Assembly: GCA_910584645.1 (NCBI GenBank)
Contig: CAJUAU010000001.1
Coordinates: forward strand, 1 to 64,000
Direction: 5' to 3'
Length of the DNA stretch: 64,000 nucleotides
Source of the DNA: an uncultured Eubacterium sp.
Lineage (GTDB): Bacteria; Bacillota; Clostridia; Lachnospirales; Lachnospiraceae
Shown here: positions 37,685 through 46,591 of the stretch, one piece after another
How positions within the stretch are numbered: the first letter of the stretch is position 1
How the letters are laid out: every line of letters begins with the position of its first letter
The notes under the pieces: generated by a model
What the model was told of the DNA's origin: nothing
Databases searched by the model: none
Seen by the model: only the letters and a program-made list of their open reading frames with translations
Position numbers and translations under genes: made by a program

Positions 37685-38335
37685 CTACAGCCTTCTGGCT
37701 TTAAACAGACCGCACAGCCAGAACAGCGCGCCCATGGCTGTATATACCGCCGCCTGTCCGCTCATCAGGCCTCCGCCCTTCAAATCCACATAAAGATATT
37801 GGGATGCCTGCTGGACATCCTGCAGGCCGTCACGGAAAACAAGCACGTTCTCAATATCGACATTAGATAACCAGATGTAGAGGACGACAAGAAGGATCGA
37901 CAGCGCGACGCTGCTTATGGCAAAGTTTAAAAAGAATACAAGGCCGCAGATCATGAAGCTGGCGACCAGCATTTCATAAAACAAATCTTCGCGGTACCCT
38001 TCTGTATCTTTCAGTATATGTAGGGAAGCCCAGATAAAGGGCAGGTTCAGGACCCAGTATATAAAACTGAACAGGGGGATCTTTCTCCCCAGTATGAGGA
38101 TTTCCCGGCCCTCCCCTTCCACATACTCCTTTTGGAACATATACATCCAGATCGTCGATAAGATGGGAATAAACTGATAGCACATATGCTGCGCCGTAAA
38201 GAATCTCTGTTCCACTTCTTCCACATTTCTATTTAAGATCATGACGCAAAATGGAATAAATAACAGATAGCCAAGTATTGGCAGAAAAAACATAATTCCC
38301 ATTCCTTTTGACTGCAGCCAGAATCGTTTCATCAT
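37685..38335 (-). CDS. ABC-2 type permease subunit, small
   Basis: 216 residues with about six hydrophobic spans (near 14–32, 45–62, 85–105, 125–145, 150–168 and 195–212), charged MMKRFW start and short loops. It has no nucleotide-binding motif. It directly follows the ATPase gene (13 bases), so it is probably one membrane half of that transporter. Substrate unknown; see the secreted protein at 41079 for a candidate. Confidence 0.75.
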   Translation of the reverse strand: MMKRFWLQSKGMGIMFFLPILGYLLFIPFCVMILNRNVEEVEQRFFTAQHMCYQFIPILSTIWMYMFQKEYVEGEGREILILGRKIPLFSFIYWVLNLPFIWASLHILKDTEGYREDLFYEMLVASFMICGLVFFLNFAISSVALSILLVVLYIWLSNVDIENVLVFRDGLQDVQQASQYLYVDLKGGGLMSGQAAVYTAMGALFWLCGLFKARRL

Positions 38336-38348
38336 ATTCTATCGTCTC

Positions 38349-39197
38349 CTATATTTCCTTTATGACACACATATAACCATCCTCAAGAGCTGGTGCTGCC
38401 GGCGTCAGCGCCTCACTGGCCTCATTCGTCAGGATACGGTAATAAATTTCGCCATCTTCTTCATATTGTTTCTCTATAAAATATTTACCATGGATCTGCT
38501 GCTCTTCTCCTTTTTTACACGCATAGACTTTTCCCTCTGCGATGCGGGCAAGCTCTTTGCAGCTGAGAACACAGCAGATTTCCCCGTGGTTCATTACGAT
38601 TACACGGTCACAGCTCGCTTCGATATCTTCTACGATATGGGTGGAGATAAGCACCGTTTCCTTTTTGCCCAGCTGGGATATCACCTTTTTAAAATGCATC
38701 CGTTCCTCCGGGTCCAGCCCGGCGGTGGGCTCGTCGAACAAAACCAGCTCCGGTTCATGGATCAGCGCCTGGGCGATCCCCACCCGGCGGATCATCCCGC
38801 CGGATAATTTCCTTCCGGTGACATCCTGATACTGGCTCATATTTACAGCTTCCAGGCACTTCTCAATGATTTCTTTTTCATCTGAGCCTTTTACCTTTTT
38901 CAGATTACAAAAGAGCCGCATGGAATCTTTTACCGTTAGTTCTTTATACAAACCAAAAAACTGCGGAAGATAGCCTATGCGGAGCTTACTTCCCCGTCTG
39001 GAAGAAATTCCATTGATCCGGATCTCACCGGAGGTCAATGGATACAGATTCGTCAGACACCTCATCAGCGTCGTCTTTCCAGAGCCATTCGGCCCCAGCA
39101 GTCCGTAAACCCCCTCACTGAGTTTACAATTGATATCCTTTAACACTTTTTTTCTTCCAAAATTTTTACACAAATGTTTGATTTCTATCACGATCAA
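38349..39197 (-). CDS. ABC transporter ATP-binding protein
   Basis: 282 residues. Walker A is GLLGPNGSGKTTL (about 33–45), the Q-loop is in GYLPQFFGLY, the signature is LSGGMIRRVGIAQAL (about 132–146), Walker B is LVLFDEPTAGLDPEE (about 152–166) and the switch His is in ISTHIVEDIE. The C-terminal ~70 residues form a drug/bacteriocin-exporter-like extension. It sits between two membrane subunits in a four-gene minus-strand unit. The 16-base gap to the upstream gene implies coupling. Confidence 0.92.
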   Translation of the reverse strand: MIVIEIKHLCKNFGRKKVLKDINCKLSEGVYGLLGPNGSGKTTLMRCLTNLYPLTSGEIRINGISSRRGSKLRIGYLPQFFGLYKELTVKDSMRLFCNLKKVKGSDEKEIIEKCLEAVNMSQYQDVTGRKLSGGMIRRVGIAQALIHEPELVLFDEPTAGLDPEERMHFKKVISQLGKKETVLISTHIVEDIEASCDRVIVMNHGEICCVLSCKELARIAEGKVYACKKGEEQQIHGKYFIEKQYEEDGEIYYRILTNEASEALTPAAPALEDGYMCVIKEI

Positions 39198-39213
39198 AAA
39201 TCTCCTTATCTGT

Positions 39214-41013
39214 CTACTCTGTGATACGGTTAAGAGGTTCCAGGTCCTTTAATATTTCTTCTTCCGTCAATTCCTCATAATAGGGATGCTTTCCGGTTTT
39301 AAGAAAGGTCTGGTACTGGTCTGCACAGGGAGCCATCAGCACAAGGTGATCCTCGCCAAAATATCTGTAACTATCCTCCGATCCATGTACGACCCCCAGT
39401 GCAAAAATCGTCTTTCCCTGCAGATCATTTTCAGCTATAAAAGTTCTCCATTTTTTTCTTTCATCATAATCGGGTTCTACTTTTGGGAAATATCCCGGAT
39501 CTATTTTTGAATGCACCACTCTTACACCGGATATCTCTTCCTCCTCTAAAAAAGTATTTGCCATCAGGGTAACGCCATCACTGATACCGTGAAAATGGTT
39601 GGACTCTATTTCTGGCAGATTGCTGTATAGTTTTAGGCCACTGTCAACCGTAATATCGTATTCTGTTTTATAACCAGGTCCTTCTAGTGTAGGTCCGTTA
39701 TACAAAACCAGGGACGTATCTTGGTCTCCGTATTTTTGTACAAAGTCCAGAAACAGATATCTTTTCCCTGAAAAGGGAAGGTAAGCCAAATAGGCAGGCA
39801 GACGGACCGCCTGGGATGTTGAATAAAATTTCTTGGAGGCCCCCTGATAATGGAAAACAAATTTAGAATGTTCCCCGGCATCCTCCGGCTGAAGGGTGAT
39901 CCAGTCGCCTTCCTGGCGATAGTTTAGCTGTTCCCCACGTTCGTCCTCGACAGAGGTAACCCTGTACTCATGGCGCAGGGAAAACATATAAGTTTCCAGT
40001 TCCGGCTTATCCACATAAACCTCCACATCGGCTTTTAAGATCCGGTTCACTTGAATGTCTGCCACATACTTCGTGATCTTAAAATCTTCCTCTGATTCAT
40101 GACGTTCCAAACTGCCGGCCTGCTCCGTATGTGTGGCATAATAGTTGTAGTCTTCATCATAGGCATCCGAAATGTTTTCTGCATTCATATTTATATTTAT
40201 ATAGCTGGCGCCATTTGGTAGCATATACAAAACAAAAAGCAACACCGTAACGGCTCCACAGCAGGAGGCAAAGAACCGTTTTTTTCTTTGTGACAAATGA
40301 TAGATTAAGATGGTAAGCACCAGGAAAATCCAGAACAGGATGCGCTGCAGGTCAACACTCTCGATAGAAAAAATATAATCATAATCCGGTGCGGTATGAT
40401 ACATTCTGGTGGTCAGTCCAAAGAGATCCATCATATGCTGCAGATCCAGATCATCTCCTGTCAGCCTATAAAAAGACTCCAGAAAAAACTGACTAAAACA
40501 ACAGCAGAGAAGGATCATAACGGCAAATGCCTTGATCTCGTTTTTGATAAGGGAAACTGCCATACCGGTTAAGGAGGCAAATATATTTACTAAAATGATG
40601 TGGATCAGATAACAGCGGATCCCAAACCAGAGCACATCCATTTGTACAGAGCCTAACGCTTTTCTGCTCTGTAGTCCCAGATAAAGAATAAATAGCAGCA
40701 GCAGGAAGGCATTGATGGCAAGGATCAGGCCAAGATCACAAAAGCAGCTTCTTACTTTACCATTTCTGCATGTCAGGATAACTTCATTTACTTTGCTTTT
40801 GCTTTCTCTGGAAAAAAGCGCATAGGAAAAAAACATAAAAAACACAAAAGATACTGGAATAAAAACCAGAGGGAAGGTCATCGCATCCGCGACGGAGCCT
40901 TCTTCGGAGATCATGCCAGGTAATAGTTTTTTTATGATCCAGGTAAAATAGAGAACAGCTGCCAGAACCAGAACTGGTGATTTGAAAAACTGTTTGCATT
41001 TAAGGAAAAACAT
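39214..41013 (-). CDS. ABC-2 type membrane protein with large extracellular domain
   Basis: 599 residues. The first ~260 hold six or more hydrophobic spans. The rest (about 280–599) is soluble and β-rich (NRILKADVEVYVDKPELETY, then WITLQPEDAG…FVFHYQG). It recalls the aminopeptidase-N-like β domains fused to some ABC-2 permeases of Firmicutes, but there is no HExxH zinc site. It follows the small secreted protein by 65 bases with AGGAGGAG before the ATG. Inferred: the outside-facing partner of the transporter, in export, sensing or immunity. Substrate unknown. Confidence 0.72.
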   Translation of the reverse strand: MFFLKCKQFFKSPVLVLAAVLYFTWIIKKLLPGMISEEGSVADAMTFPLVFIPVSFVFFMFFSYALFSRESKSKVNEVILTCRNGKVRSCFCDLGLILAINAFLLLLFILYLGLQSRKALGSVQMDVLWFGIRCYLIHIILVNIFASLTGMAVSLIKNEIKAFAVMILLCCCFSQFFLESFYRLTGDDLDLQHMMDLFGLTTRMYHTAPDYDYIFSIESVDLQRILFWIFLVLTILIYHLSQRKKRFFASCCGAVTVLLFVLYMLPNGASYININMNAENISDAYDEDYNYYATHTEQAGSLERHESEEDFKITKYVADIQVNRILKADVEVYVDKPELETYMFSLRHEYRVTSVEDERGEQLNYRQEGDWITLQPEDAGEHSKFVFHYQGASKKFYSTSQAVRLPAYLAYLPFSGKRYLFLDFVQKYGDQDTSLVLYNGPTLEGPGYKTEYDITVDSGLKLYSNLPEIESNHFHGISDGVTLMANTFLEEEEISGVRVVHSKIDPGYFPKVEPDYDERKKWRTFIAENDLQGKTIFALGVVHGSEDSYRYFGEDHLVLMAPCADQYQTFLKTGKHPYYEELTEEEILKDLEPLNRITE

Positions 41014-41031
41014 GATTCTCCTCCTAGATTT

Positions 41032-41070
41032 TTTTACAGGGAAATGTCGTTATAACATTTCCCTGTAAAA
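41032..41070 (-). other. Perfect 15-bp hairpin between the secreted protein gene and its transporter genes
   Basis: TTTTACAGGGAAATG / CATTTCCCTGTAAAA with a 9-base loop starts 8 bases beyond the stop of the secreted protein. On the minus strand it is followed by AAAATC, not a T run. It may stabilise or process the upstream message and so give unequal output. Confidence 0.7.
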
Positions 41071-41078
41071 CTTGATTA

Positions 41079-41468
41079 CTAAAACTCATTTGAAATAGTT
41101 CCAGTACCTGTTGCCCTGCTTGAACCGGCCGTCAGACGGAGTTTTGCCCATTTGCCAGTCTGATAGGCTGGATATTTTGATGTGATTGAATTCTTAGGGA
41201 GTTGAAAAATCATTCTGTAATTATAAGCAGAAGTCGCTGCATTCCACTCATTCAAACCAACTATTAACTTATCGCTGTTTGAATTCTGACTATGATTTGC
41301 CGTTACCTTATAGGTTCCTGTATTGGATTTTACAGTGCAGGAATATGTAGTTTCTACTGTTTTCGCATTGCTCAAAGAACATCCCCTGGATGTTGCGAAT
41401 GCATTTGTCCCGCCAAAAACCAAAACAACAACTGCTAATGCTAAAAGCATTTTTCCAATTCTTTGCAT
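41079..41468 (-). CDS. Small secreted protein, bacteriocin-like candidate linked to an ABC system
   Basis: 129 residues. A Sec signal peptide (MLLALAVVVLVFGGTNAFA) leaves about 104 residues, rich in Ser/Thr/Asn with only two Cys (near the new N-terminus, ~14 apart) and a predicted all-β character. The end, YQTGKWAKLRLTAGSS, has a G-x-WAK pattern that weakly recalls the C-terminus of lactococcin-972-type peptides. It is the first gene of a unit with a large membrane protein, an ATPase and a permease. AAAGGAGGT precedes the ATG, and ATTATA at 41525–41530 (TATAAT on the minus strand) is a candidate -10. I do not recognise the family; the bacteriocin idea rests mainly on context. Confidence 0.6.
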   Translation of the reverse strand: MQRIGKMLLALAVVVLVFGGTNAFATSRGCSLSNAKTVETTYSCTVKSNTGTYKVTANHSQNSNSDKLIVGLNEWNAATSAYNYRMIFQLPKNSITSKYPAYQTGKWAKLRLTAGSSRATGTGTISNEF

Positions 41469-41629
41469 TTTTGATATACCTCCTTTTTCTGTAACTTAGC
41501 TAAATTACTAATTTGTACATTTTCATTATATCATTATCAGCATGAGAAAAAAACAAGTAATAGGTAATTATTGGAAACAAAAAACATGAAAAATTGATGT
41601 AATTTTTGCCCGTCAATGTGAAAAATCCC

Positions 41630-41659
41630 TGGACAGATAAACATGACCAAAGGTATAAT
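41630..41659 (+). promoter_or_regulatory. Promoter of the greA-like gene
   Basis: TGGACA (41630–41635), an 18-base spacer and TATAAT (41654–41659), 60 bases before the start codon. Confidence 0.65.
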
Positions 41660-41719
41660 GTAATGGTATTGTCATTTATTTAACTGCTAAGATACAGTGT
41701 AGTAGAAATGAGGGGGATC

Positions 41720-42220
41720 ATGTACGACAAATTAACCAGAAAAGATATTGAAAAAATGGAACAGGAGATCGAGCACCGCAAGCTGGTGGTGCGCAGGGAG
41801 GCGCTGGAGGACGTTAAAGAAGCAAGGGCCCATGGGGATCTGAGTGAGAACTTTGAGTATAAGGCGGCGAAAAAATATAAGAATGAGAACGAGAGCCGTA
41901 TCCGCTATCTGGAGCGGATGATCAAGACCGCCCAGATCGTGGAGGACGACTCTACGGAGCAGGAAGTGGGGCTCAATGATACGGTGAGGGTCTGGTTTGA
42001 AGAAGAGGATTGTGAGGAAGAGTATAAGATCGTCACCACGGTGCGGAGTGATGCCAGAAACCATATGATCAGCATAGAATCCCCGGTGGGGAAAGCGTTG
42101 ATGAAACACAGGGCCGGGGACCGGGTGAAGGTAGAAGTAAGTGCAGGAGCCGGCTATTATTTACAGATCCGGGAGATACGGAAGAGTGACGATGAGTCGG
42201 AGCAGATCCGGAAATTTTAA
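41720..42220 (+). CDS. greA: GreA/GreB-family transcript cleavage factor
   Basis: 166 residues. An N-terminal antiparallel coiled coil (about 1–75) has the tip motif GDLSENFEYKAAKK (about 38–51), in which the acidic Asp/Glu pair needed to stimulate RNA polymerase cleavage is kept. A C-terminal FKBP-like domain follows (about 85–166, ending SPVGKALMKHRAGDRVKVEV). Known role: rescue of backtracked polymerase. The usual Ala-Glu-Tyr of GreA reads Phe-Glu-Tyr, so it may be a paralogue rather than the main GreA. The start at 41720 is supported by GAGGGGGATC; an ATG at 41708 lies before that site. Confidence 0.88.
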   Translation: MYDKLTRKDIEKMEQEIEHRKLVVRREALEDVKEARAHGDLSENFEYKAAKKYKNENESRIRYLERMIKTAQIVEDDSTEQEVGLNDTVRVWFEEEDCEEEYKIVTTVRSDARNHMISIESPVGKALMKHRAGDRVKVEVSAGAGYYLQIREIRKSDDESEQIRKF

Positions 42221-42227
42221 CCATGAT

Positions 42228-42256
42228 TTGCAAAGAATAAAAAAATCTGTTATAAT
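42228..42256 (+). promoter_or_regulatory. Promoter of the citrate synthase gene
   Basis: TTGCAA (42228–42233), a 17-base spacer and TATAAT (42251–42256) with TG one base before it. A 110-base leader follows, with an imperfect stem (GCACAgATtACgATG / TCATtGTggTttGTGC) ending in TTTTT near 42308. That could be an attenuator. Confidence 0.7.
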
Positions 42257-42367
42257 GTTTTTGTGCACAGATTACGATGGTGAGATCATTGTGGTTTGTG
42301 CGCTTTTTACTACAGTATAATGACATGGATAATAAGGTGTCGGGAGCGTATACGATTGGAGGAAACG

Positions 42368-43741
42368 ATGGATAACAAATCGATGATGCAGCTGGAAGAC
42401 GAATTAAATACTCAGTTAGAAGAACTGGTGAATTACTGTATGCTGTCCGGAGCGATCAATCCGGATTATTACGCAGATTATGATGTGAAGAGGGGACTTC
42501 GTGATTCCAACGGAAAGGGTGTGCTTACGGGGCTGACGGAGATTGCCGATGTGGTTTCTTATGAGTACGTTGATGGCGCCAAAGTTCCGGCAGAGGGGAA
42601 ATTGTACTATCAGGGATATAATGTGAAGGATCTGGTGAAAAATTACCAGAGCCGGCGGTTTGCTTTTGAGGAGACCACCTATCTGCTTTTATTCGGGGAG
42701 CTTCCTGGGAAAAAACAGTTTAAAAGCTTTGTGAGGATCTTAACCAGCCTTCAGGAGCTGTCCGCCCAGTTTGTGCGGGATGTTATCATGAAGGCGCCCA
42801 GCGAAAATATTATGAATGCGCTGCAGAAGAGTGTACTCACATTGTATTCCTATGATGATGATCCGGATGATATCTCGGTACCCAATGTGCTGAGACAGTC
42901 CCTGCAGCTGATCAGCAAGCTGCCAGTGATCGCGGTGTATGCCTATCATGCTTACCGGCATTTTAAATTTGATGACGATCTGGTGATCCGGACTCCGGTG
43001 AAAAAACTTTCCACTGCGGAAAATATATTACAGATGATCCGCCCCGATGGAGAATTTACTGCCCTGGAGGCAAAAGTGCTGGATATCGCGCTGGTGCTCC
43101 ATGCCGAACACGGTGGGGGAAATAACTCTACGTTTACGAACCATGTGGTGACGTCCTCAGGAACGGATACATATTCTGCGATCTCTGCTGCCATTGCCTC
43201 ACTGAAAGGACCGAGGCATGGAGGGGCGAATCTGAAAGTGCTTCAGATGTTTGATGATATCAAGGAGCACTGTGGGGACTGGTCCGACAGGACGCAGATC
43301 GCGGAATATCTGAAAAAAATATTGAACAAAGAAGCCTTTGACGGCAGTGGATTGATCTATGGGATGGGACATGCAGTCTACACCGAGTCCGACCCGCGGG
43401 AGGTGATCCTCAAAAAATATGCCAGAAAGCTATCTGTGGAGAAGGGGCTGGAGGATGAATTTAAGCTCTATGAAAATGTGGAAAAGATTGCTGCAAAGCT
43501 GATCATGAAGCAGCGCAGGCTGTTTAAGCCGGTGTGCGCTAATGTTGACTTTTACAGCGGTTTTGTATATACTATGCTTGGCATTCCAAGGGAGCTTTTT
43601 ACACCGATCTTTGCGGTGGCACGGATCTCCGGGTGGTGTGCCCACCGGCTGGAAGAACTGGTGAATGACGGCAAGATCATCCGCCCGGCATACAAGTTTG
43701 TAGGTGTTCACAAAGACTACCGCAGCCCGGATGAACGCTGA
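42368..43741 (+). CDS. gltA: Citrate synthase (citrate/2-methylcitrate synthase family)
   Basis: 457 residues with a ~60-residue N-terminal extension before the synthase core, as in clostridial homologues. Catalytic elements are visible: the first His in LVLHAEHGGGNNSTF (about 241–255), the second His in YGMGHAVYTESDPRE (about 337–351) and the Asp in CANVDFYSGFVYTMLG (about 396–411). GPRHGGAN is also typical. Known role: condenses acetyl-CoA with oxaloacetate; in fermenters this supplies 2-oxoglutarate and glutamate. The start is set by TTGGAGGAAACG before the ATG at 42368, not the longer frame from 42296. No aconitase or isocitrate dehydrogenase gene lies beside it. Confidence 0.92.
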   Translation: MDNKSMMQLEDELNTQLEELVNYCMLSGAINPDYYADYDVKRGLRDSNGKGVLTGLTEIADVVSYEYVDGAKVPAEGKLYYQGYNVKDLVKNYQSRRFAFEETTYLLLFGELPGKKQFKSFVRILTSLQELSAQFVRDVIMKAPSENIMNALQKSVLTLYSYDDDPDDISVPNVLRQSLQLISKLPVIAVYAYHAYRHFKFDDDLVIRTPVKKLSTAENILQMIRPDGEFTALEAKVLDIALVLHAEHGGGNNSTFTNHVVTSSGTDTYSAISAAIASLKGPRHGGANLKVLQMFDDIKEHCGDWSDRTQIAEYLKKILNKEAFDGSGLIYGMGHAVYTESDPREVILKKYARKLSVEKGLEDEFKLYENVEKIAAKLIMKQRRLFKPVCANVDFYSGFVYTMLGIPRELFTPIFAVARISGWCAHRLEELVNDGKIIRPAYKFVGVHKDYRSPDER

Positions 43742-43750
43742 CAGGCGGTA

Positions 43751-43909
43751 GTGTATTGTACCACTCACATTTCACTAAATGACTTGCCTGAATTTCCATC
43801 TGCTACGTTGGCTTCATTCGACGATGTCACCGCATCGTCTCATTCAGCCGCCTTGCAGATTGAAAATTTATTCTGCGTCATTTAACTGAAAATGAATGGT
43901 ACAGCACAC
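43751..43909. repeat. Long imperfect palindromic element between gltA and the HAD gene
   Basis: The whole 159 bases fold on themselves. Paired arms from outside in are GTGT/ACAC, GTACCA/TGGTAC, CATTTC/GAAAATG, AAATGAC/GTCATTT, then GAATTT…ATCTGC/GCAGAT…AAATTTATTC, and a closing stem GACGATG/GCATCGTC (43820–43839). It carries no open frame and no T tract. It could be a miniature palindromic repeat or a structured RNA. Confidence 0.7.
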
Positions 43910-43932
43910 TAGAAAGAGAGGAAGAAAAGGAA

Positions 43933-44736
43933 ATGGATAAGCGTATTCTGTTTTTTGATATAGATGGTACCCTGATCGACGAGGAAAAGGATATTGTGCC
44001 GGAAAGTGCGGTACAGGCATTAAAAAAGGCAAAAGAAAATGGCAGCCTGTTGTTTTTGTGTTCTGGCAGATGTCTTGCCATCATACCAGAGGACATCATG
44101 GCGCTGGGATTTGACGGAATGGTGGGAGGCTGTGGGACCTATATCGAGATCGGGGGAGAAGAGGTCTATCACCATGTACTGCCGGAGGATCTTCAGAAAG
44201 AGGTGGTCCAGGATCTGATGCGGTATCACATCGACGGTGTCCTGGAGGGCAGGGACTGTTCCGCATTCCGCCACGATTACTGGATGCCGGTGGTAAAGAG
44301 TATATTTAAGGAAAATGGAATCTTTGCTGAAAAAGCGAGCTTTTCTTCCAGAACACAATGCTTTTGGGAAGAGGAATTTTCCTTTGATAAGATGGCGCTC
44401 TGGTTTGATGAGAGCTCGGATATGGAAAGTTTCCGGTGCAAATATGAAGGAGATTTTGAGTTTATTCAGAGAGACCCCACTTTTTATGAAGTAGTGCCAA
44501 GAGGGATATCCAAAGCGACGGGGATTCAGTTTGTCTGTCAGCGTCTGGGCATCGATATCGGGCAGAGCATAGCCTTTGGTGACAGTGCCAACGATATTTC
44601 CATGCTGCAGGCGGCAGGGTTCTCAGTGGCGATGGGCGGAGGAAATCCAATCCTGTTTGACCAGGTGGATTATGTGACCGATCCAGTGATGGAAGACGGC
44701 ATCGCCAATGCCATGAAGCATTTTCATATCATATAA
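43933..44736 (+). CDS. HAD-superfamily (Cof-type) phosphatase
   Basis: 267 residues. Motif I is LFFDIDGTLID (about 6–16), motif II Ser is in LFLCSGR (about 39–45), and motifs III/IV are in SKATGIQFV and IAFGDSANDISML (about 212–224). The C2 cap lies between about 85 and 185. Known role: haloacid-dehalogenase-like hydrolysis of sugar phosphates or similar metabolites; substrate cannot be told. It follows the palindromic element at 43751–43909, with GAGAGGAAG and AAGGAA upstream of the ATG. Confidence 0.9.
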   Translation: MDKRILFFDIDGTLIDEEKDIVPESAVQALKKAKENGSLLFLCSGRCLAIIPEDIMALGFDGMVGGCGTYIEIGGEEVYHHVLPEDLQKEVVQDLMRYHIDGVLEGRDCSAFRHDYWMPVVKSIFKENGIFAEKASFSSRTQCFWEEEFSFDKMALWFDESSDMESFRCKYEGDFEFIQRDPTFYEVVPRGISKATGIQFVCQRLGIDIGQSIAFGDSANDISMLQAAGFSVAMGGGNPILFDQVDYVTDPVMEDGIANAMKHFHII

Positions 44737-44759
44737 AAATTTAACAAAAGAGGTTGCAA

Positions 44760-46562
44760 ATGAGAAGACAAAATTTATTTATATATATGTTAGCAGTTCT
44801 GGCAGTGTCTGCAGCGATCATTTCCTTTACCATGGGAGTGAGTATGGTGAGGGCAGAAAATACGATAACGGGAGGATCTGCCACGAATGGAGCAGTGAGT
44901 GGTAATGCAGTGAGTGGACAGGTAGTCAGCGGGCAGGTTGTGAGCGGGCAGGTGGTCAGTGGACAGTCTGTGACGGGAGGCGCCCTGACACCCAAAAATG
45001 AAAATCCAAGATTTGTCACCACCACTTCCGGCCAGATCGAGGGAAAGAAAACCAGCATGGCCTATATCTGGCTGGGGGTACCCTATGGGCAGACCGAGCG
45101 GTGGAAAGCGCCGAAGGCGCCGGATCCCTGGAGCCGCACCCGTTCCTGTAAAAAAGCACGCAAGGGAAAGGGCGACGACTGCTTGTTTGTGAACATTTAT
45201 AAACCGGTTACAAAAAAAGAAGAAAAAATGCCAGTGATGGTATTTTTGCATGGAGGCGGCAATATTGGAGGCACAGCAAACCGGAGTTTCAGTTCCTTTG
45301 TGAAAGAAACCGGAGTGGTCGTCGTCTCTGTAGAATTCCGTCAGGGAGCCTTTGGATGGCTCCAGTCCAGGGGACTGCAGACGGGGAACCGGATGACAGA
45401 CAGCGGCAATTTTGCCATGCTGGATATCAAGCTGGCACTGGAGTGGGTGCAGAATAATATCGAAGCATTTGGCGGAGATAAACAGAATGTCACCTTATCT
45501 GGTTTTTCGGCAGGTGCCAGGGATGCACTGAACTGTGTGATCTCTCCTGCGATGAAGGGGCTGTTTCACAAGGTGATCAGTTTTAGCGGGGGAATGACCA
45601 CCTGCTCTGTCAAAGAGGGGAGAAGGTGGTCCAATCAGAAGCTGGCAAAGATCCTCGTCCGGAGAGGACGCTTTTCCAGTCAGAAGAGGGCACTTAAATA
45701 CGTGAAAAGGATCAGCAAAAAGAAACTGAACAAATTATTGTACAGCCTTTCCGACAAAGAGATAAAGAGGATGGCAGGATCCACCTCCCTGCGTCTGACG
45801 AATTTTCCACAGAACTTCCGGGATGGTAAAGTGATTCCGAAGGGAGGTTTTGACGTGCTGGAGTATGGCGGCTATAACCGGGTGCCTATGATACTAGGCT
45901 GCAACAATTCGGAATTTGCCAATGTTTCCTATAAAACCTTACACCGGATCCTGATCAAAAATCCAAAAACTTTTAAAAACAGGGCGCAGTTTTACCGGCT
46001 GTTAAAAAAGTCAAAGGAATACGGAAGCAAACTGCAGACCTCCTTTTATCTGGAGCGTCTGGCGAATAAGCTTTCCATTGATCCCTACCACGAGGATTTT
46101 TATACCTATCGGTTCAGCTGGGGAGAGGACAGCAGTGTGGTGGGGGCAAATTACGCCCGCTATGTGGGAGCGATCCATGGAATGGATGTGGATTTTCTGC
46201 TGGGACGGTATAAGAAAGGTGAGGCAGGCACCAGCGACAGCATTTACACGAAGGCCAATCTTCCGGGAAGACAGGCCCTTACCAGTGTGATGCGTCAGTA
46301 TGTGAGCAATTTCTGCCATACCGGTAATCCCAACGGCATTGACGGCCAGGGAAATGTGCCGGTCCAGTGGGAAAAATGGCGCCGTGTAAAGGGAAGTAAG
46401 CGGATCATGACCTTTTCAGCCACCCGCAGGGAGGCAAAGGCAGCTATGACATCCCGTACTATTGACCGGGCAAAGGTGAAACGGCAGATGAAAAGAAAGC
46501 TTTCAAAAAAAGCATATAAACTGTTCCGCAGACGTATATTAAATGACAGGTTTTTTATGTAG
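44760..46562 (+). CDS. Secreted type-B carboxylesterase with VSGQV repeats
   Basis: 600 residues. A signal sequence (hydrophobic FIYMLAVLAVSAAIISF, end near VRA) is followed by a pentapeptide array of the form V-S-G-x-(A/V) (about 40–70, including SGQVVSGQVVSGQ). The α/β-hydrolase type-B esterase domain (about 80–560) has the oxyanion segment FLHGGGNIGG, the nucleophile elbow LSGFSAGARD, an acid in the GCNNSEFANV region and a His in AIHGMDVDFLLG. The C-terminal ~40 residues are very basic, as in other exported proteins of this window. AAAGAGG 6 bases before ATG 44760 fixes the start. Inferred: extracellular ester hydrolysis; substrate unknown. Confidence 0.87.
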   Translation: MRRQNLFIYMLAVLAVSAAIISFTMGVSMVRAENTITGGSATNGAVSGNAVSGQVVSGQVVSGQVVSGQSVTGGALTPKNENPRFVTTTSGQIEGKKTSMAYIWLGVPYGQTERWKAPKAPDPWSRTRSCKKARKGKGDDCLFVNIYKPVTKKEEKMPVMVFLHGGGNIGGTANRSFSSFVKETGVVVVSVEFRQGAFGWLQSRGLQTGNRMTDSGNFAMLDIKLALEWVQNNIEAFGGDKQNVTLSGFSAGARDALNCVISPAMKGLFHKVISFSGGMTTCSVKEGRRWSNQKLAKILVRRGRFSSQKRALKYVKRISKKKLNKLLYSLSDKEIKRMAGSTSLRLTNFPQNFRDGKVIPKGGFDVLEYGGYNRVPMILGCNNSEFANVSYKTLHRILIKNPKTFKNRAQFYRLLKKSKEYGSKLQTSFYLERLANKLSIDPYHEDFYTYRFSWGEDSSVVGANYARYVGAIHGMDVDFLLGRYKKGEAGTSDSIYTKANLPGRQALTSVMRQYVSNFCHTGNPNGIDGQGNVPVQWEKWRRVKGSKRIMTFSATRREAKAAMTSRTIDRAKVKRQMKRKLSKKAYKLFRRRILNDRFFM

Positions 46563-46591
46563 TTCAAGGTGGAAAAGAATGGAGGCAGGAC

